Origin: an uncultured Prevotellaceae bacterium
GTDB lineage: Bacteria > Bacteroidota > Bacteroidia > Bacteroidales > Bacteroidaceae
Assembly (NCBI GenBank): GCA_902779745.1
Contig: CACZCT010000023.1
Location: forward strand, 1-45,832
Direction of reading: 5' to 3'
Length of the DNA: 45,832 bases
Shown piece by piece: positions 34,149-42,708 of the stretch (position 1 is the first letter of the stretch; every line of letters starts with the position of its first letter). The notes under the pieces are model-generated. The model did no database searches. It was not told the origin of the DNA and was given only the letters and a program-made list of their open reading frames with translations. Both the position numbers and the translations under genes were made by a program.

Positions 34149-36317
34149 CTATTTAAGGTAGTCTTCAAAATATTGGGTAATACGCTCATGCAGATGAACA
34201 CTGGCATGTCCCTGCATGTTATGGGACTCACCAGGATAGACGAAGAAATCAGGCTGAGTGCCAGCCTCTATGCATGCTTTCAAAAACGACAGACAATGTT
34301 GTGGTACAACGGTATTGTCGTTATAGCCAGTGATAATCTGGAGTTTTCCTTTGAGGTCTTTTGCCTTGGATATTAAGGAAGTCTTCTCGTAACCTTCAGG
34401 ATTCGTTTGTGGCGTATCCATATAACGCTCGCCATACATCACCTCATACCATTTCCAGTCGATGACGGGACCACCAGCCACACCGACCTTGAATACTTCA
34501 GGATAGTTGGTCATTAAGGAGATGGTCATAAATCCACCAAATGACCAGCCATGAATCCCCAAGCGGTTTATGTCGATATATGGGAGAGAACGCAGGTAAT
34601 CTACACCCTTCATCTGATCCTGCATCTCTATCTGTCCGAGTTGACGGAAAGTTATCTGCTCAAAATCACGTCCACGATTTTCACTACCCCTGTTGTCAAG
34701 GATAAAGACGATATAGCCTTTTTGTGCCATATAGGTCTCCCACGAACGGCTGTACCAATGCCACGCTGCTTCCACATTATGGGCATGAGGACCGCCATAT
34801 ACATAAATCACTGTGGGATATTTCTTTGTAGCATCAAAGTCGTGCGGTTTTACCATGCGATAATACAAGTCTGTTTTCCCGTCAGCCGCCTTAATGGTAC
34901 CACATTCGAAAATGGGCTGCTGATAGCCTGTCCATGGGTTATTTGCCGTCAATAGACGTTGTGCCTTTGCTGTATTCACCTCCACAAGGTCAATGTTCCG
35001 TGGTACATCAGGCTCAGAATATTTGTCATAAAAATACTGTCCGCTTTCAGACAAAACGGCATGATGCGATCCTTTGCCATTATCCAGAAGCGTCCTTTTT
35101 CCAGTTTTTATGTCAACATCATATGTATTGTGTTGAATAGGATTTGCTTCGTTTGAGGAGATAATAATGCTCTTAGCCTTCTTATTGAAACCCAGGACTT
35201 CCTGGACGACAAACGCTCCGCAAGTGAGTTGTTTGATAAGTTCACCTTTGATGCTATATAAATAGAGGTGGTTATAGCCATCACGTTGACTTTGTAAGAT
35301 GAATTTCGTGGCATCCCAGGGCAGGAACTGGATAGGATGCAGTGGTTCTACGTATTTATCGCTGGTCTCCTGATAGAGCTCTGCTTTCTTTTCTCCTGTA
35401 ACGGCATCATAACTGACCAGTCGACAATCGTTCTGGTCACGGTTTAATTCAAACATATAGACTGTCTTGGAATCTGGACTCCAAGCAATATTCGTATAAT
35501 AAACCGGACATTCCGGATTATCCAGATTATCTGGAGTATTCAGATAGATGGTCTTATTAGTGGCTATGTCATAGATACCAACTGTTACTACATGGCTGGT
35601 CTCACCTGCCATCGGATATTTATCAGGTTCATAGGAGGCAATGCGTGGGTCAATATTCGCCTGGGGATAGTCTTCTACCATACTCTGGTCCATGCGGTAG
35701 AAAGCAAGACGCTGTCCGTCAGGACTCCAGAATGTGCCTTTTTCAATACCGAACTCATTGCGATGGACAGATTGTCCATAAACGATCTCACGACTTCCGT
35801 CGGTAGAAAGTTGATGCTTAACACCTTGACTATCTACAACGAATAATTGGTGATTCTCTACGTAGGCTGTAGCGCGCGAGGACGGATTCCAGTCATTAGC
35901 CACCTGTCCAGAGATGCTGTCTTGCCAGACAATCTTCTTTTCTTTGAAATCTACAAGAATAACGGACTTCCTGTTGCCGACCTGTACGATGGGTTTGTCT
36001 GGGTAGGGGAATGTAGCATTCATCAAGTGACGTACGTATTTCTGGTCATCACTTTTTGCCCATTCGTTGATTTGCTCGAGCGTAAAAAGTATTGTTTTCT
36101 TACCCGTTTTGGTGTTGATGGTATAACACTCTTCCACGTCTGTCTCTATCAGTTGGTCTCCCCACCATGTCAACCATAAGTTTTGAGGTTGCAGATTACG
36201 GTAGTTTGTGCCTCCGTAATTCAGGTCTTCCAGCGTAAAGAGTTTGTCTTGGGCTTTCATGGGAAGGGATAGAACAAGAAGGGAAAGTAGGGTGAAAAAA
36301 AACTTACTCCTCATCAT
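34149..36317 (-). CDS. Dipeptidyl-peptidase IV-like S9 serine peptidase
   Basis: A 722-residue exported peptidase. The N-terminus MMRSKFFFTLLSLLVLSLPMKAQ is a signal peptide. A beta-propeller (about 40-460) with DPPIV-N repeats is followed by an alpha/beta-hydrolase domain with GIHGWSFGGFMT (nucleophile Ser), an Asp in GYNDNTVVPQ and His in ESHNMQGHA. DPP-IV enzymes release N-terminal Xaa-Pro dipeptides, and several Bacteroidales use them for peptide nutrition. I start at the first of two ATGs (36317), 14 bp inside the rlmL-like gene; the longer open frame to 36446 translates repeat sequence and lacks homology. It belongs to the six-gene operon. Confidence 0.92.
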   Translation of the reverse strand: MMRSKFFFTLLSLLVLSLPMKAQDKLFTLEDLNYGGTNYRNLQPQNLWLTWWGDQLIETDVEECYTINTKTGKKTILFTLEQINEWAKSDDQKYVRHLMNATFPYPDKPIVQVGNRKSVILVDFKEKKIVWQDSISGQVANDWNPSSRATAYVENHQLFVVDSQGVKHQLSTDGSREIVYGQSVHRNEFGIEKGTFWSPDGQRLAFYRMDQSMVEDYPQANIDPRIASYEPDKYPMAGETSHVVTVGIYDIATNKTIYLNTPDNLDNPECPVYYTNIAWSPDSKTVYMFELNRDQNDCRLVSYDAVTGEKKAELYQETSDKYVEPLHPIQFLPWDATKFILQSQRDGYNHLYLYSIKGELIKQLTCGAFVVQEVLGFNKKAKSIIISSNEANPIQHNTYDVDIKTGKRTLLDNGKGSHHAVLSESGQYFYDKYSEPDVPRNIDLVEVNTAKAQRLLTANNPWTGYQQPIFECGTIKAADGKTDLYYRMVKPHDFDATKKYPTVIYVYGGPHAHNVEAAWHWYSRSWETYMAQKGYIVFILDNRGSENRGRDFEQITFRQLGQIEMQDQMKGVDYLRSLPYIDINRLGIHGWSFGGFMTISLMTNYPEVFKVGVAGGPVIDWKWYEVMYGERYMDTPQTNPEGYEKTSLISKAKDLKGKLQIITGYNDNTVVPQHCLSFLKACIEAGTQPDFFVYPGESHNMQGHASVHLHERITQYFEDYLK

Positions 36318-37779
36318 GGTCAAATTTTCTGTTCTTCTTAAAGGGTTTCTTATAGTCGCGAGAGGTTTTGGAATTCCATGAGCCTCTAGAATTTCTGGAA
36401 TTTCTAGGAAATCTAGAATCTCTTGACTCTCTAGAATCCCTGGCATCTCTAGGCTCTTTAGGCTTTCTCGGTTCTTTCTTTTCCAAAGAACGGAATTTAA
36501 ATGTCCGGATGTCAGCTTCCTCGTTCTCTTCCTGTTCCTCTAATCGTTTCTTGAATTCACGATTTTGTTTGAAACGGCGTTTCTCCGCCATCTGTATTTT
36601 TTCCTCCTCTGTCTTGACAACACCCCCTTCGGCACGGAAATCTTTCATCTTTCCATCGAAAATCTGGTATTTGCGGAATTCACATTCCAAACTGCCATTA
36701 AAGACAGGTATCTTGATGGAAGGTTTCAATCCGATTTGGTCGAAACACTCCTCCCGATAACTGAGAATCCATGCGTCATTGTTCATGAATTGATGTTTCA
36801 GACGTTCCCCAATCATCTTGTAGGTACCTAATAAGTCAGGAGTAGAGATACGCTCGCCATATGGAGGATTCATAACAATGACACTTCTCTCTTTAGGTTG
36901 TGTGAAGTCCTTAAAATCCGCTTCTGCTACCGTGATATCGTTCGTCAGTCCCGCTGCACGGACATTGATGCGGGCAGTATTGACTGCTTTGATATCTATA
37001 TCGTAGCCGTAGATGTGATGCTTGAAGTCCCGTTCCTGTGAATCGTCGTTATAGATTTCATCGAAAAGGTCCCTGTCAAAATCCTTCCATTTCTCGAAGG
37101 CAAATTCTTTGCGGAAGAGTCCTGGTGCCATGTTGCGGGCAATCAGTGCTGCCTCAATCAGTAATGTACCGCTACCACACATCGGATCAATGAAGTCGGT
37201 ATCTCCTTGCCATCCTGTCATCAGAATCATGCCGGCTGCCAGAACTTCATTCAAGGGAGCCTCTACTGACTCTTGCCGATAACCGCGACGATGCAGGGAC
37301 TCGCCACTGGAATCCAATGAAAGGGTACATTTGTCCTCTGCAATATGAATGTTCAGTTGGATATCCGGATTTGTGACGGAAATATTCGGACGCTTGCCCG
37401 TCTTCTCACGGAACTGGTCGACAATGGCATCTTTTACTTTGTAGGCCACGAATTTAGAGTGGCGGAATTCCTCGGAGAAAACAACCGAGTCGACAGCAAA
37501 TGTTGTATCATTGTCCAAAAACTCAGTCCAGTCGACGGTTTTCACGCCTTCATAAACATCATCAGGAGAAAGAGCCTTAAAATGTTTGATAGGTTTTAAA
37601 ATACGGATGGCGGTATGCAACTGAAAATTGGCACGATACATCATTTCCTTATTTCCCGTAAAGGAAACCATGCGGCGTCCTATTTGTACATTCTTTGCGC
37701 CCAGTTGCGTCAATTCTTTCGCCAAGACAGGCTCAAGTCCCATAAAGGTCTTGGCGATGAGTTCAAAATCTTGTGTCAT
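36304..37779 (-). CDS. rlmL: THUMP-domain 23S rRNA methyltransferase, RlmL-like, with Arg/Ser-rich tail
   Basis: A 491-residue SAM-dependent RNA methyltransferase. A THUMP domain occupies about 1-155, and the Rossmann methyltransferase follows with DPMCGSGTLLIEAALIARNMAPG, GYDIDIKAVNTARINVRAAG and the catalytic NPPYGER. This matches the N-terminal half of E. coli RlmKL (m2G2445 of 23S rRNA); the RlmK half is absent, as usual in this phylum. After residue 415 the protein becomes charged and low-complexity, ending in a run of RDS/RES/NSR tripeptides (about 444-475) and a Lys-rich end, likely RNA-binding and disordered. The tail DNA holds 9-bp-periodic CTAG repeats. It is the first gene of a six-gene operon. 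Confidence 0.9.
   Translation of the reverse strand: MTQDFELIAKTFMGLEPVLAKELTQLGAKNVQIGRRMVSFTGNKEMMYRANFQLHTAIRILKPIKHFKALSPDDVYEGVKTVDWTEFLDNDTTFAVDSVVFSEEFRHSKFVAYKVKDAIVDQFREKTGKRPNISVTNPDIQLNIHIAEDKCTLSLDSSGESLHRRGYRQESVEAPLNEVLAAGMILMTGWQGDTDFIDPMCGSGTLLIEAALIARNMAPGLFRKEFAFEKWKDFDRDLFDEIYNDDSQERDFKHHIYGYDIDIKAVNTARINVRAAGLTNDITVAEADFKDFTQPKERSVIVMNPPYGERISTPDLLGTYKMIGERLKHQFMNNDAWILSYREECFDQIGLKPSIKIPVFNGSLECEFRKYQIFDGKMKDFRAEGGVVKTEEEKIQMAEKRRFKQNREFKKRLEEQEENEEADIRTFKFRSLEKKEPRKPKEPRDARDSRESRDSRFPRNSRNSRGSWNSKTSRDYKKPFKKNRKFDHDEE
36386..36452. repeat. CTAG-bearing 9-bp-periodic repeats in the rlmL-like tail
   Basis: CTAG occurs at 36386, 36404, 36413, 36431 and 36449, so every spacing is a multiple of 9 bp (18, 9, 18, 18). 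On the coding strand the units read TCT AGA (Ser-Arg), a different frame from the related repeats in purD. Confidence 0.8.
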
Positions 37780-37802
37780 GATGTGTATATATAAATATGG
37801 TG

Positions 37803-37833
37803 CAAAGATAGCGCAAATCGAATAAAATACAAA
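37803..37833 (-). promoter_or_regulatory. Promoter of the rlmL-DPP-serB-purD operon
   Basis: Minus-strand TTTG (37830-37833), a 19-bp spacer and TATCTTTG (37803-37810), followed by GC. The ATG of the first gene lies about 24 bp after the -7 box. No internal promoter of this quality was seen among the six tightly packed genes. Confidence 0.75.
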
Positions 37834-37873
37834 GAAAAAGTTTATTTTTCTTCATTATTCTAAATCTTTTGTG

Positions 37874-37881
37874 TAATTTTG
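37874..37881 (+). promoter_or_regulatory. -7 box upstream of the third PAS kinase
   Basis: TAATTTTG followed by CC, 30 bp before the ATG at 37912. The -33 position holds TTCA, so only the -7 element is convincing. Confidence 0.5.
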
Positions 37882-37911
37882 CCACCAAACTGTTATTGTG
37901 CATCTGTTGCG

Positions 37912-39171
37912 ATGATAAATATAGCAAATACACTAATAATCAGTATCAGTTCTTTAATGAGGATTGATATATTGGTATGGGTAATAGGTATTCCTGTTGT
38001 CATAGCATTTGTCATTCTCCTTTTTTACCAGTTGAAGCGGCATCGTCTGTTAAAGGATGAATTGGCGCAATTGGCGAAGATCAAACAGCATAATATTGAA
38101 TATGAACTGGTACTGAAGGCGATGAAATTGTCAACATGGCGTATGGATGTTCCTACGGCGACTATTACTTTTGAAAGTGACTATCGGGACAAGACAGATA
38201 ATTTCGTTCCACCGCCAGGTGCTCCTGTTGACGTGATGTATGATTATGTTCTGGAAGAGTATAGAGATCATGTCAAGGAAAAATTGTCGGCTTTGATGGC
38301 TGGCAAGACAGAGGATTTCCATCAGCAATATCAGATGTCATCGCCTCACTCTTCCAATACGAATTGGACGGAAACATTTGCGACTATCGACAAGCGTGAC
38401 ATTGACGGGAAGCCCTTGACGATAGTAGGAACAACTATGCGTATTGATGACCAGAAGGAGATAGAACAAGCTTTGATAGAGGCTCGAAACCATGCGGAGG
38501 AGAGTGATCGGCTGAAATCTGCATTCCTGGCGAACATCACTCATGAGGTGCGTACCCCGTTGAATGCGATAGTAGGCTTCAGTGACGTCCTTCCTATGGT
38601 ACAAAGTGAAGAGGAACGAAACGAGTTGATTAAGTTGATAAAGCAGAACAATGCCCATTTGCTCAGATTGTTCGACGATATGCTGAATATCTCTAAATTG
38701 GAGGCGGGGAACAGTGGTCATATTGTCAAGGAAGACTTTGAGTTATTGTCCTTGTTCCGTGAGATAGTCGAAAAATACCTCCCTTTATGTGTAGAAAAGG
38801 GACTTGAAGTGCTTGTAGACGAGTCTGTAGAGGGTGATGTCATCAAAACAGACCGTGATCGCCTGAAGGAAATACTGAATCAATTCATGAATAATGCAGT
38901 AAAATTTACGGATTCAGGCAGTATCAGTATAGGTTATGAGAAAAAATCCTCTCATGTCAGGATATGGGTTAGTGATACAGGTAAGGGAATCCCGGAAGAC
39001 AAATGTAATGAGCATCTCTTTGAACGTTTTGTTAAAGTAGATGACTTCGTGGCAGGAACAGGTTTGGGACTGAGTATTTGTCGGAGTCTTGCTAATGCGT
39101 TAGGAGGCACCGTTGGGGTAGAGTCTGTTTTTGGGAAGGGTTCTACCTTTTGGGTTGATATTCCCATATGA
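37912..39171 (+). CDS. PAS-domain sensor histidine kinase, short form
   Basis: A 419-residue inner-membrane kinase. One membrane helix at about 20-40 is followed by a basic stretch, one PAS-like domain (about 62-185), and a complete kinase core: LKSAFLANITHEVRTPLNAIVGFSDVL with His 211, an N box (LNQFMNNAVKFTDSG), DTGKGIPEDKC and GTGLGLSICRSLAN. The core is very like that of the kinase at 11908-13971, so the two are paralogues. There is no receiver domain. I start at the ATG at 37912; a TTG at 37879 overlaps the promoter box. The DUF5686 gene begins 16 bp downstream, so both are probably one transcript. Confidence 0.9.
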   Translation: MINIANTLIISISSLMRIDILVWVIGIPVVIAFVILLFYQLKRHRLLKDELAQLAKIKQHNIEYELVLKAMKLSTWRMDVPTATITFESDYRDKTDNFVPPPGAPVDVMYDYVLEEYRDHVKEKLSALMAGKTEDFHQQYQMSSPHSSNTNWTETFATIDKRDIDGKPLTIVGTTMRIDDQKEIEQALIEARNHAEESDRLKSAFLANITHEVRTPLNAIVGFSDVLPMVQSEEERNELIKLIKQNNAHLLRLFDDMLNISKLEAGNSGHIVKEDFELLSLFREIVEKYLPLCVEKGLEVLVDESVEGDVIKTDRDRLKEILNQFMNNAVKFTDSGSISIGYEKKSSHVRIWVSDTGKGIPEDKCNEHLFERFVKVDDFVAGTGLGLSICRSLANALGGTVGVESVFGKGSTFWVDIPI

Positions 39172-39187
39172 AAAATAGAAAGTAACG

Positions 39188-41794
39188 ATGAGTAAAATAG
39201 CCATAACATTGATGTTTTGGTTGCTGTGCTTCTCTGTTCAGGCACAACAGTTGATTTCTGGCGTGATAAAAGACGCTGAGACAAAAGAGGCAATACCTTC
39301 AGTGACGGTGTCGTATAAAGGGCATCGTGTCGCTGTCGCCTCAGGACTTGACGGACGTTATGTAATACAAAAGATAGTAGGCAGGAAATTGACGTTCAGT
39401 GCCGTTGGTTATGTGTCTCAGACAATAGCGATAGTAGATCGTACTCCAGTGAAAATAGACATTCTGTTACAGCCCGATATGAAAGTGTTGCAGAATGTGG
39501 TGGTTAAATCGAAGCGTCAGCGATATAGCCGCAAGAACAATCCTGCTGTGGAACTGATGCGTAAGGTAATAGAGCATAAGCGTTTGACGAATTTGTCGAA
39601 CAAGGATTATTATCAGTATAAAAAATACCAGAAACTCACACTGGCAGCTAATGATATCACACCAGAGAAACTGCAAAACTCTATTTTCCGAAAAAAGAAA
39701 TGGATCCAGGACCAGATAGAGCCATGTCCCTATAATAACAAATTGATACTGCCGATATCTGTTGACGAGACGTTGACGAAGAAACTCTATCGCCGTCATC
39801 CCCATGACGAAAAGAATATCATCATGGGACAGAACTCCACAGGAGTCGGGGACCTGTTTCAAACGGGTGATATTATGAATACGATGATGAAGGATATTTT
39901 CACGGATGTGAATATCTATGACGACCAAGTCAGGTTACTGCAACGTCCTTTCACGTCGCCGATCGGGAGTGGTGCCATAGGCTTCTATCGTTTTTATATA
40001 GAGGATACGTTGCAGGTAGACCGCGACAGTTGTATCCATTTGCACTTCCTGCCGAATAACATGCAGGACTTTGGTTTCAGGGGTGATATCTATATCCTGA
40101 AGGATTCCAGTTATCAGGTGAAACGCTGTGACTTGTCCATTCCCCGACAAAGTGATGTTAATTTCGTTGAGAACCTTCGTATTAATCAGGAGTTTGTGAA
40201 GCTGCCCACAGGGGAATGGGTGTTGTCAGTAGATGACATGATAGTGGAGATAGAGATTCTTAGTTTCCTGCAAAAAGCCATTGTCATTAGGAATACCCGT
40301 CTGATGGGTTATGACTTCAATGAATTGCCTGATGATTTGTTTAAGGGGAAACGGGATGTCAGGGAAGCGGATGCGATGTCGCATAGTGACCTTTTCTGGG
40401 CACAATATCGTCAGGTAGAACTTACCAAAGGCGAAAGCAGGATGAAAGACTTTGTCAATGGCTTTAAGACGATGAAAGGATTTAAGTATGTGATGATTGG
40501 ACTGAAAGCCTTGATAGAAAACTATGTTGAGACGGGTAATCCCTCCAAGGTGGATATCGGACCTGTCAATACCATCGTTTCCGCCAATTTTATAGACGGA
40601 CTTCGAACTCGTTTCAGTGCGCAGACTACGGCTAATTTAAATAGACACTGGTTCTTTTTGGGTTATGTGGCACGTGGTTGGAAATCGAAAAAGAACTATT
40701 ATAAAGGGGAGGTGACTTATTCTTTTAATGAGAAAGAGTATCTACCCCGTGAGTTCCCTAAGCGTACACTGACTTTTACCTCCACCTATGATGTGGCCTC
40801 TCCTTCGGATAAGTTTTTGCAGACGGATAAGGATAATATGTTTACGGCTTTTAAATGGAGTAAGGTGAAGGCGATGATGTTTTATAATCGTCAACAACTT
40901 GCTTTTGAGTGGGAGGAAAAAATCGGTCTGAAGACGATTTTTAGTTTGAAGACAGAGGAGAATGAGGCTTGTGGCGATCTTTATTTCACACCTATGAATG
41001 TGTATTCAAGATGGAAGGACATGACGAAATTTTCAGGCGGGTTCAGGAATCCTGCTACTATGTCCGTAGATATTCCTCGTTCCTCATGTAAATTTCGTAC
41101 GACGGAACTTCGTGCAGAACTGGAATATAGTCCTGGAACCACTTATATCAATACGAAACAGCGTCGCAAGAAAGTAAATCGGGATGCCCCTATCTTTAAT
41201 TTGAGTCATACGTTTGGTATGAAGGGCTTTTTGGGAGGTGACTATAATTATAATTATAGTGAACTGAGTGTTACCCAGCGGATATGGCTGAACAGTTGGG
41301 GAAAGATTGACATGTATGTGAAGGGTGGTATCCAATGGAACCAAGTCCCATACCCACTGCTCTGTATGCCGGAGGCTAACCTGTCGTATATCCTTCAAAA
41401 GAATATGTTCAGCCTGATGGATAATATGGAGTTCCTGAACGACCGCTTTGTCACTGCCATGTTTGCATGGGACATGAATGGAAAACTCTTCAATCGTATT
41501 CCGCTACTAAGGAAATTGAAATGGCGTGAGTATGTCGGCCTGAAAATGTTGTGGGGAGGATTGTCAGACAAGAATAATCCCTTTTTGCCGCAGAATGCTG
41601 AAAGTCCGATCCTGATGGCATTCCCGGAATTCTCACATGTGATGGACCCGAAACGTCCTTATTGGGAGGTGTCTATAGGTATTCACAATATCTTCAAGTT
41701 TATTCATGTGGAGTACGTGCGGCGACTGTGTTATAACGATTATTCAACGGCCCATAAGCGTGGTGTCCGGATGACGTTGCATTTCACGTTCTGA
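39188..41794 (+). CDS. DUF5686 outer-membrane protein with a carboxypeptidase-regulatory-like domain
   Basis: An 868-residue exported protein. Residues 1-19 form a signal peptide (ending SVQAQ). A CarboxypepD_reg-like beta-sandwich (about 20-100, ISGVIKDAETKEAIPSVTVSYKGH) resembles the N-terminus of SusC-type proteins. The rest matches the DUF5686 family, with alternating aromatic strands and a terminal strand GVRMTLHFTF ending in Phe, typical of an outer-membrane beta-barrel. It lacks the TonB plug, so it is not a SusC. Its function is unknown. It follows a PAS kinase by 16 bp. Confidence 0.87.
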   Translation: MSKIAITLMFWLLCFSVQAQQLISGVIKDAETKEAIPSVTVSYKGHRVAVASGLDGRYVIQKIVGRKLTFSAVGYVSQTIAIVDRTPVKIDILLQPDMKVLQNVVVKSKRQRYSRKNNPAVELMRKVIEHKRLTNLSNKDYYQYKKYQKLTLAANDITPEKLQNSIFRKKKWIQDQIEPCPYNNKLILPISVDETLTKKLYRRHPHDEKNIIMGQNSTGVGDLFQTGDIMNTMMKDIFTDVNIYDDQVRLLQRPFTSPIGSGAIGFYRFYIEDTLQVDRDSCIHLHFLPNNMQDFGFRGDIYILKDSSYQVKRCDLSIPRQSDVNFVENLRINQEFVKLPTGEWVLSVDDMIVEIEILSFLQKAIVIRNTRLMGYDFNELPDDLFKGKRDVREADAMSHSDLFWAQYRQVELTKGESRMKDFVNGFKTMKGFKYVMIGLKALIENYVETGNPSKVDIGPVNTIVSANFIDGLRTRFSAQTTANLNRHWFFLGYVARGWKSKKNYYKGEVTYSFNEKEYLPREFPKRTLTFTSTYDVASPSDKFLQTDKDNMFTAFKWSKVKAMMFYNRQQLAFEWEEKIGLKTIFSLKTEENEACGDLYFTPMNVYSRWKDMTKFSGGFRNPATMSVDIPRSSCKFRTTELRAELEYSPGTTYINTKQRRKKVNRDAPIFNLSHTFGMKGFLGGDYNYNYSELSVTQRIWLNSWGKIDMYVKGGIQWNQVPYPLLCMPEANLSYILQKNMFSLMDNMEFLNDRFVTAMFAWDMNGKLFNRIPLLRKLKWREYVGLKMLWGGLSDKNNPFLPQNAESPILMAFPEFSHVMDPKRPYWEVSIGIHNIFKFIHVEYVRRLCYNDYSTAHKRGVRMTLHFTF

Positions 41795-41878
41795 TTATTA
41801 TTTTATCTGTTTTGCAACTTTATCATCTTTTAATCCGTCTAACAGGCAGAAATCATTTAAAATAATAAGGAATAGAAT

Positions 41879-42625
41879 ATGAAAAAGTTGTTTTTGTTTT
41901 TAGTGACTGTTCTCGCTATTTCGTTCAGTGCACACCTTTATGCCTACGCTGGTAATGACAAGGCAGAGGAAAACCGTCCGTTGAAGGGCTTTGAGCGTAT
42001 CCGGCTGTTAGGTTCTCCTGACATTAAGTACGCACAGGGTAAGACATGGTCTGTCCGTGTGAAAGCCCCTAAGAATGAGATGAAGAAAGTGGTGACCCGT
42101 GTGGAGGGTAATTGCCTGGTCGTCAGCATGCAAGGTAATAACACGTTCAGTTTCCGCCCCATGAAGGATAATGGTGTTAGTGTCTATGTCACCTCTCCTG
42201 ATCTGGTCGGTGTGGAAGTGAATGGCTCAGGCGATTTCGAGAGTAAGGGACATGTGGACACTGATAACCTGGATATCGTGTTGAAAGGTTCTGGTGATAT
42301 TGTTTTCTATGATGTGATCTGTGACCGTATCAAGACCTCGGTGGTAGGTTCCGGAGATGTGGAGATCAAGAATGTGACGACTCTGTATTCTTCAGTCGAA
42401 CTGGTAGGCTCTGGCGATGTGAAGATGAATCAGAAGAAGGCAAAACATACCCAGTTGGAACTGAAAGGCTCTGGTGATATCAAAGTGAATAATGACCAGT
42501 GTGGCACCGTTGACTGCCGGTTGGTTGGCTCTGGTGACATCACGTTGACGGGTAGTGTCAAAAAACTGAATCAGATAACTCGTGGGTCTGGTGATATAGA
42601 GACGACGGGGCTGATAATTAGGTGA
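41879..42625 (+). CDS. Head-GIN domain (DUF2807) exported protein
   Basis: A 248-residue protein with a signal peptide (1-24, ending in AYAG). The rest is a DUF2807 auto-transporter-adhesin head-GIN beta-helix. GSGD recurs seven times, about every 18-21 residues, each marking one coil (NGSGDFES, KGSGDIVF, VGSGDVEI, VGSGDVKM, KGSGDIKV, VGSGDITL, RGSGDIET). These periplasmic or surface proteins are common in Bacteroidota, with no established role. An 84-nt spacer separates it from the DUF5686 gene; I see no clear promoter or terminator there, so it may be transcribed with it. Confidence 0.88.
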   Translation: MKKLFLFLVTVLAISFSAHLYAYAGNDKAEENRPLKGFERIRLLGSPDIKYAQGKTWSVRVKAPKNEMKKVVTRVEGNCLVVSMQGNNTFSFRPMKDNGVSVYVTSPDLVGVEVNGSGDFESKGHVDTDNLDIVLKGSGDIVFYDVICDRIKTSVVGSGDVEIKNVTTLYSSVELVGSGDVKMNQKKAKHTQLELKGSGDIKVNNDQCGTVDCRLVGSGDITLTGSVKKLNQITRGSGDIETTGLIIR

Positions 42626-42647
42626 TATATTAATTAATACATATATA

Positions 42648-42679
42648 TTTGGCTTTCTTCCTGGAATTTTGTAATTTTG
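42648..42679 (+). promoter_or_regulatory. Promoter of the LuxR-type response regulator
   Basis: TTTG (42648-42651), a 20-bp spacer and TAATTTTG (42672-42679): a full consensus match, with a leader of about 22 nt before the ATG. Confidence 0.75.
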
Positions 42680-42708
42680 CCTGCGCAAAATGATATGAGA
42701 ATAAAAAT

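Noticed and set aside
36318-36446. N-terminal extension of the S9 peptidase (MPGILESQEI...)
   Set aside because: It is the repeat-rich tail of the rlmL-like gene read in another frame; a signal peptide begins at the ATG at 36317.
36386-36452. CRISPR array or heat-shock-type element at the CTAG repeats
   Set aside because: The units are 9 bp without spacers, lie inside coding frames, and have no cas genes nearby.
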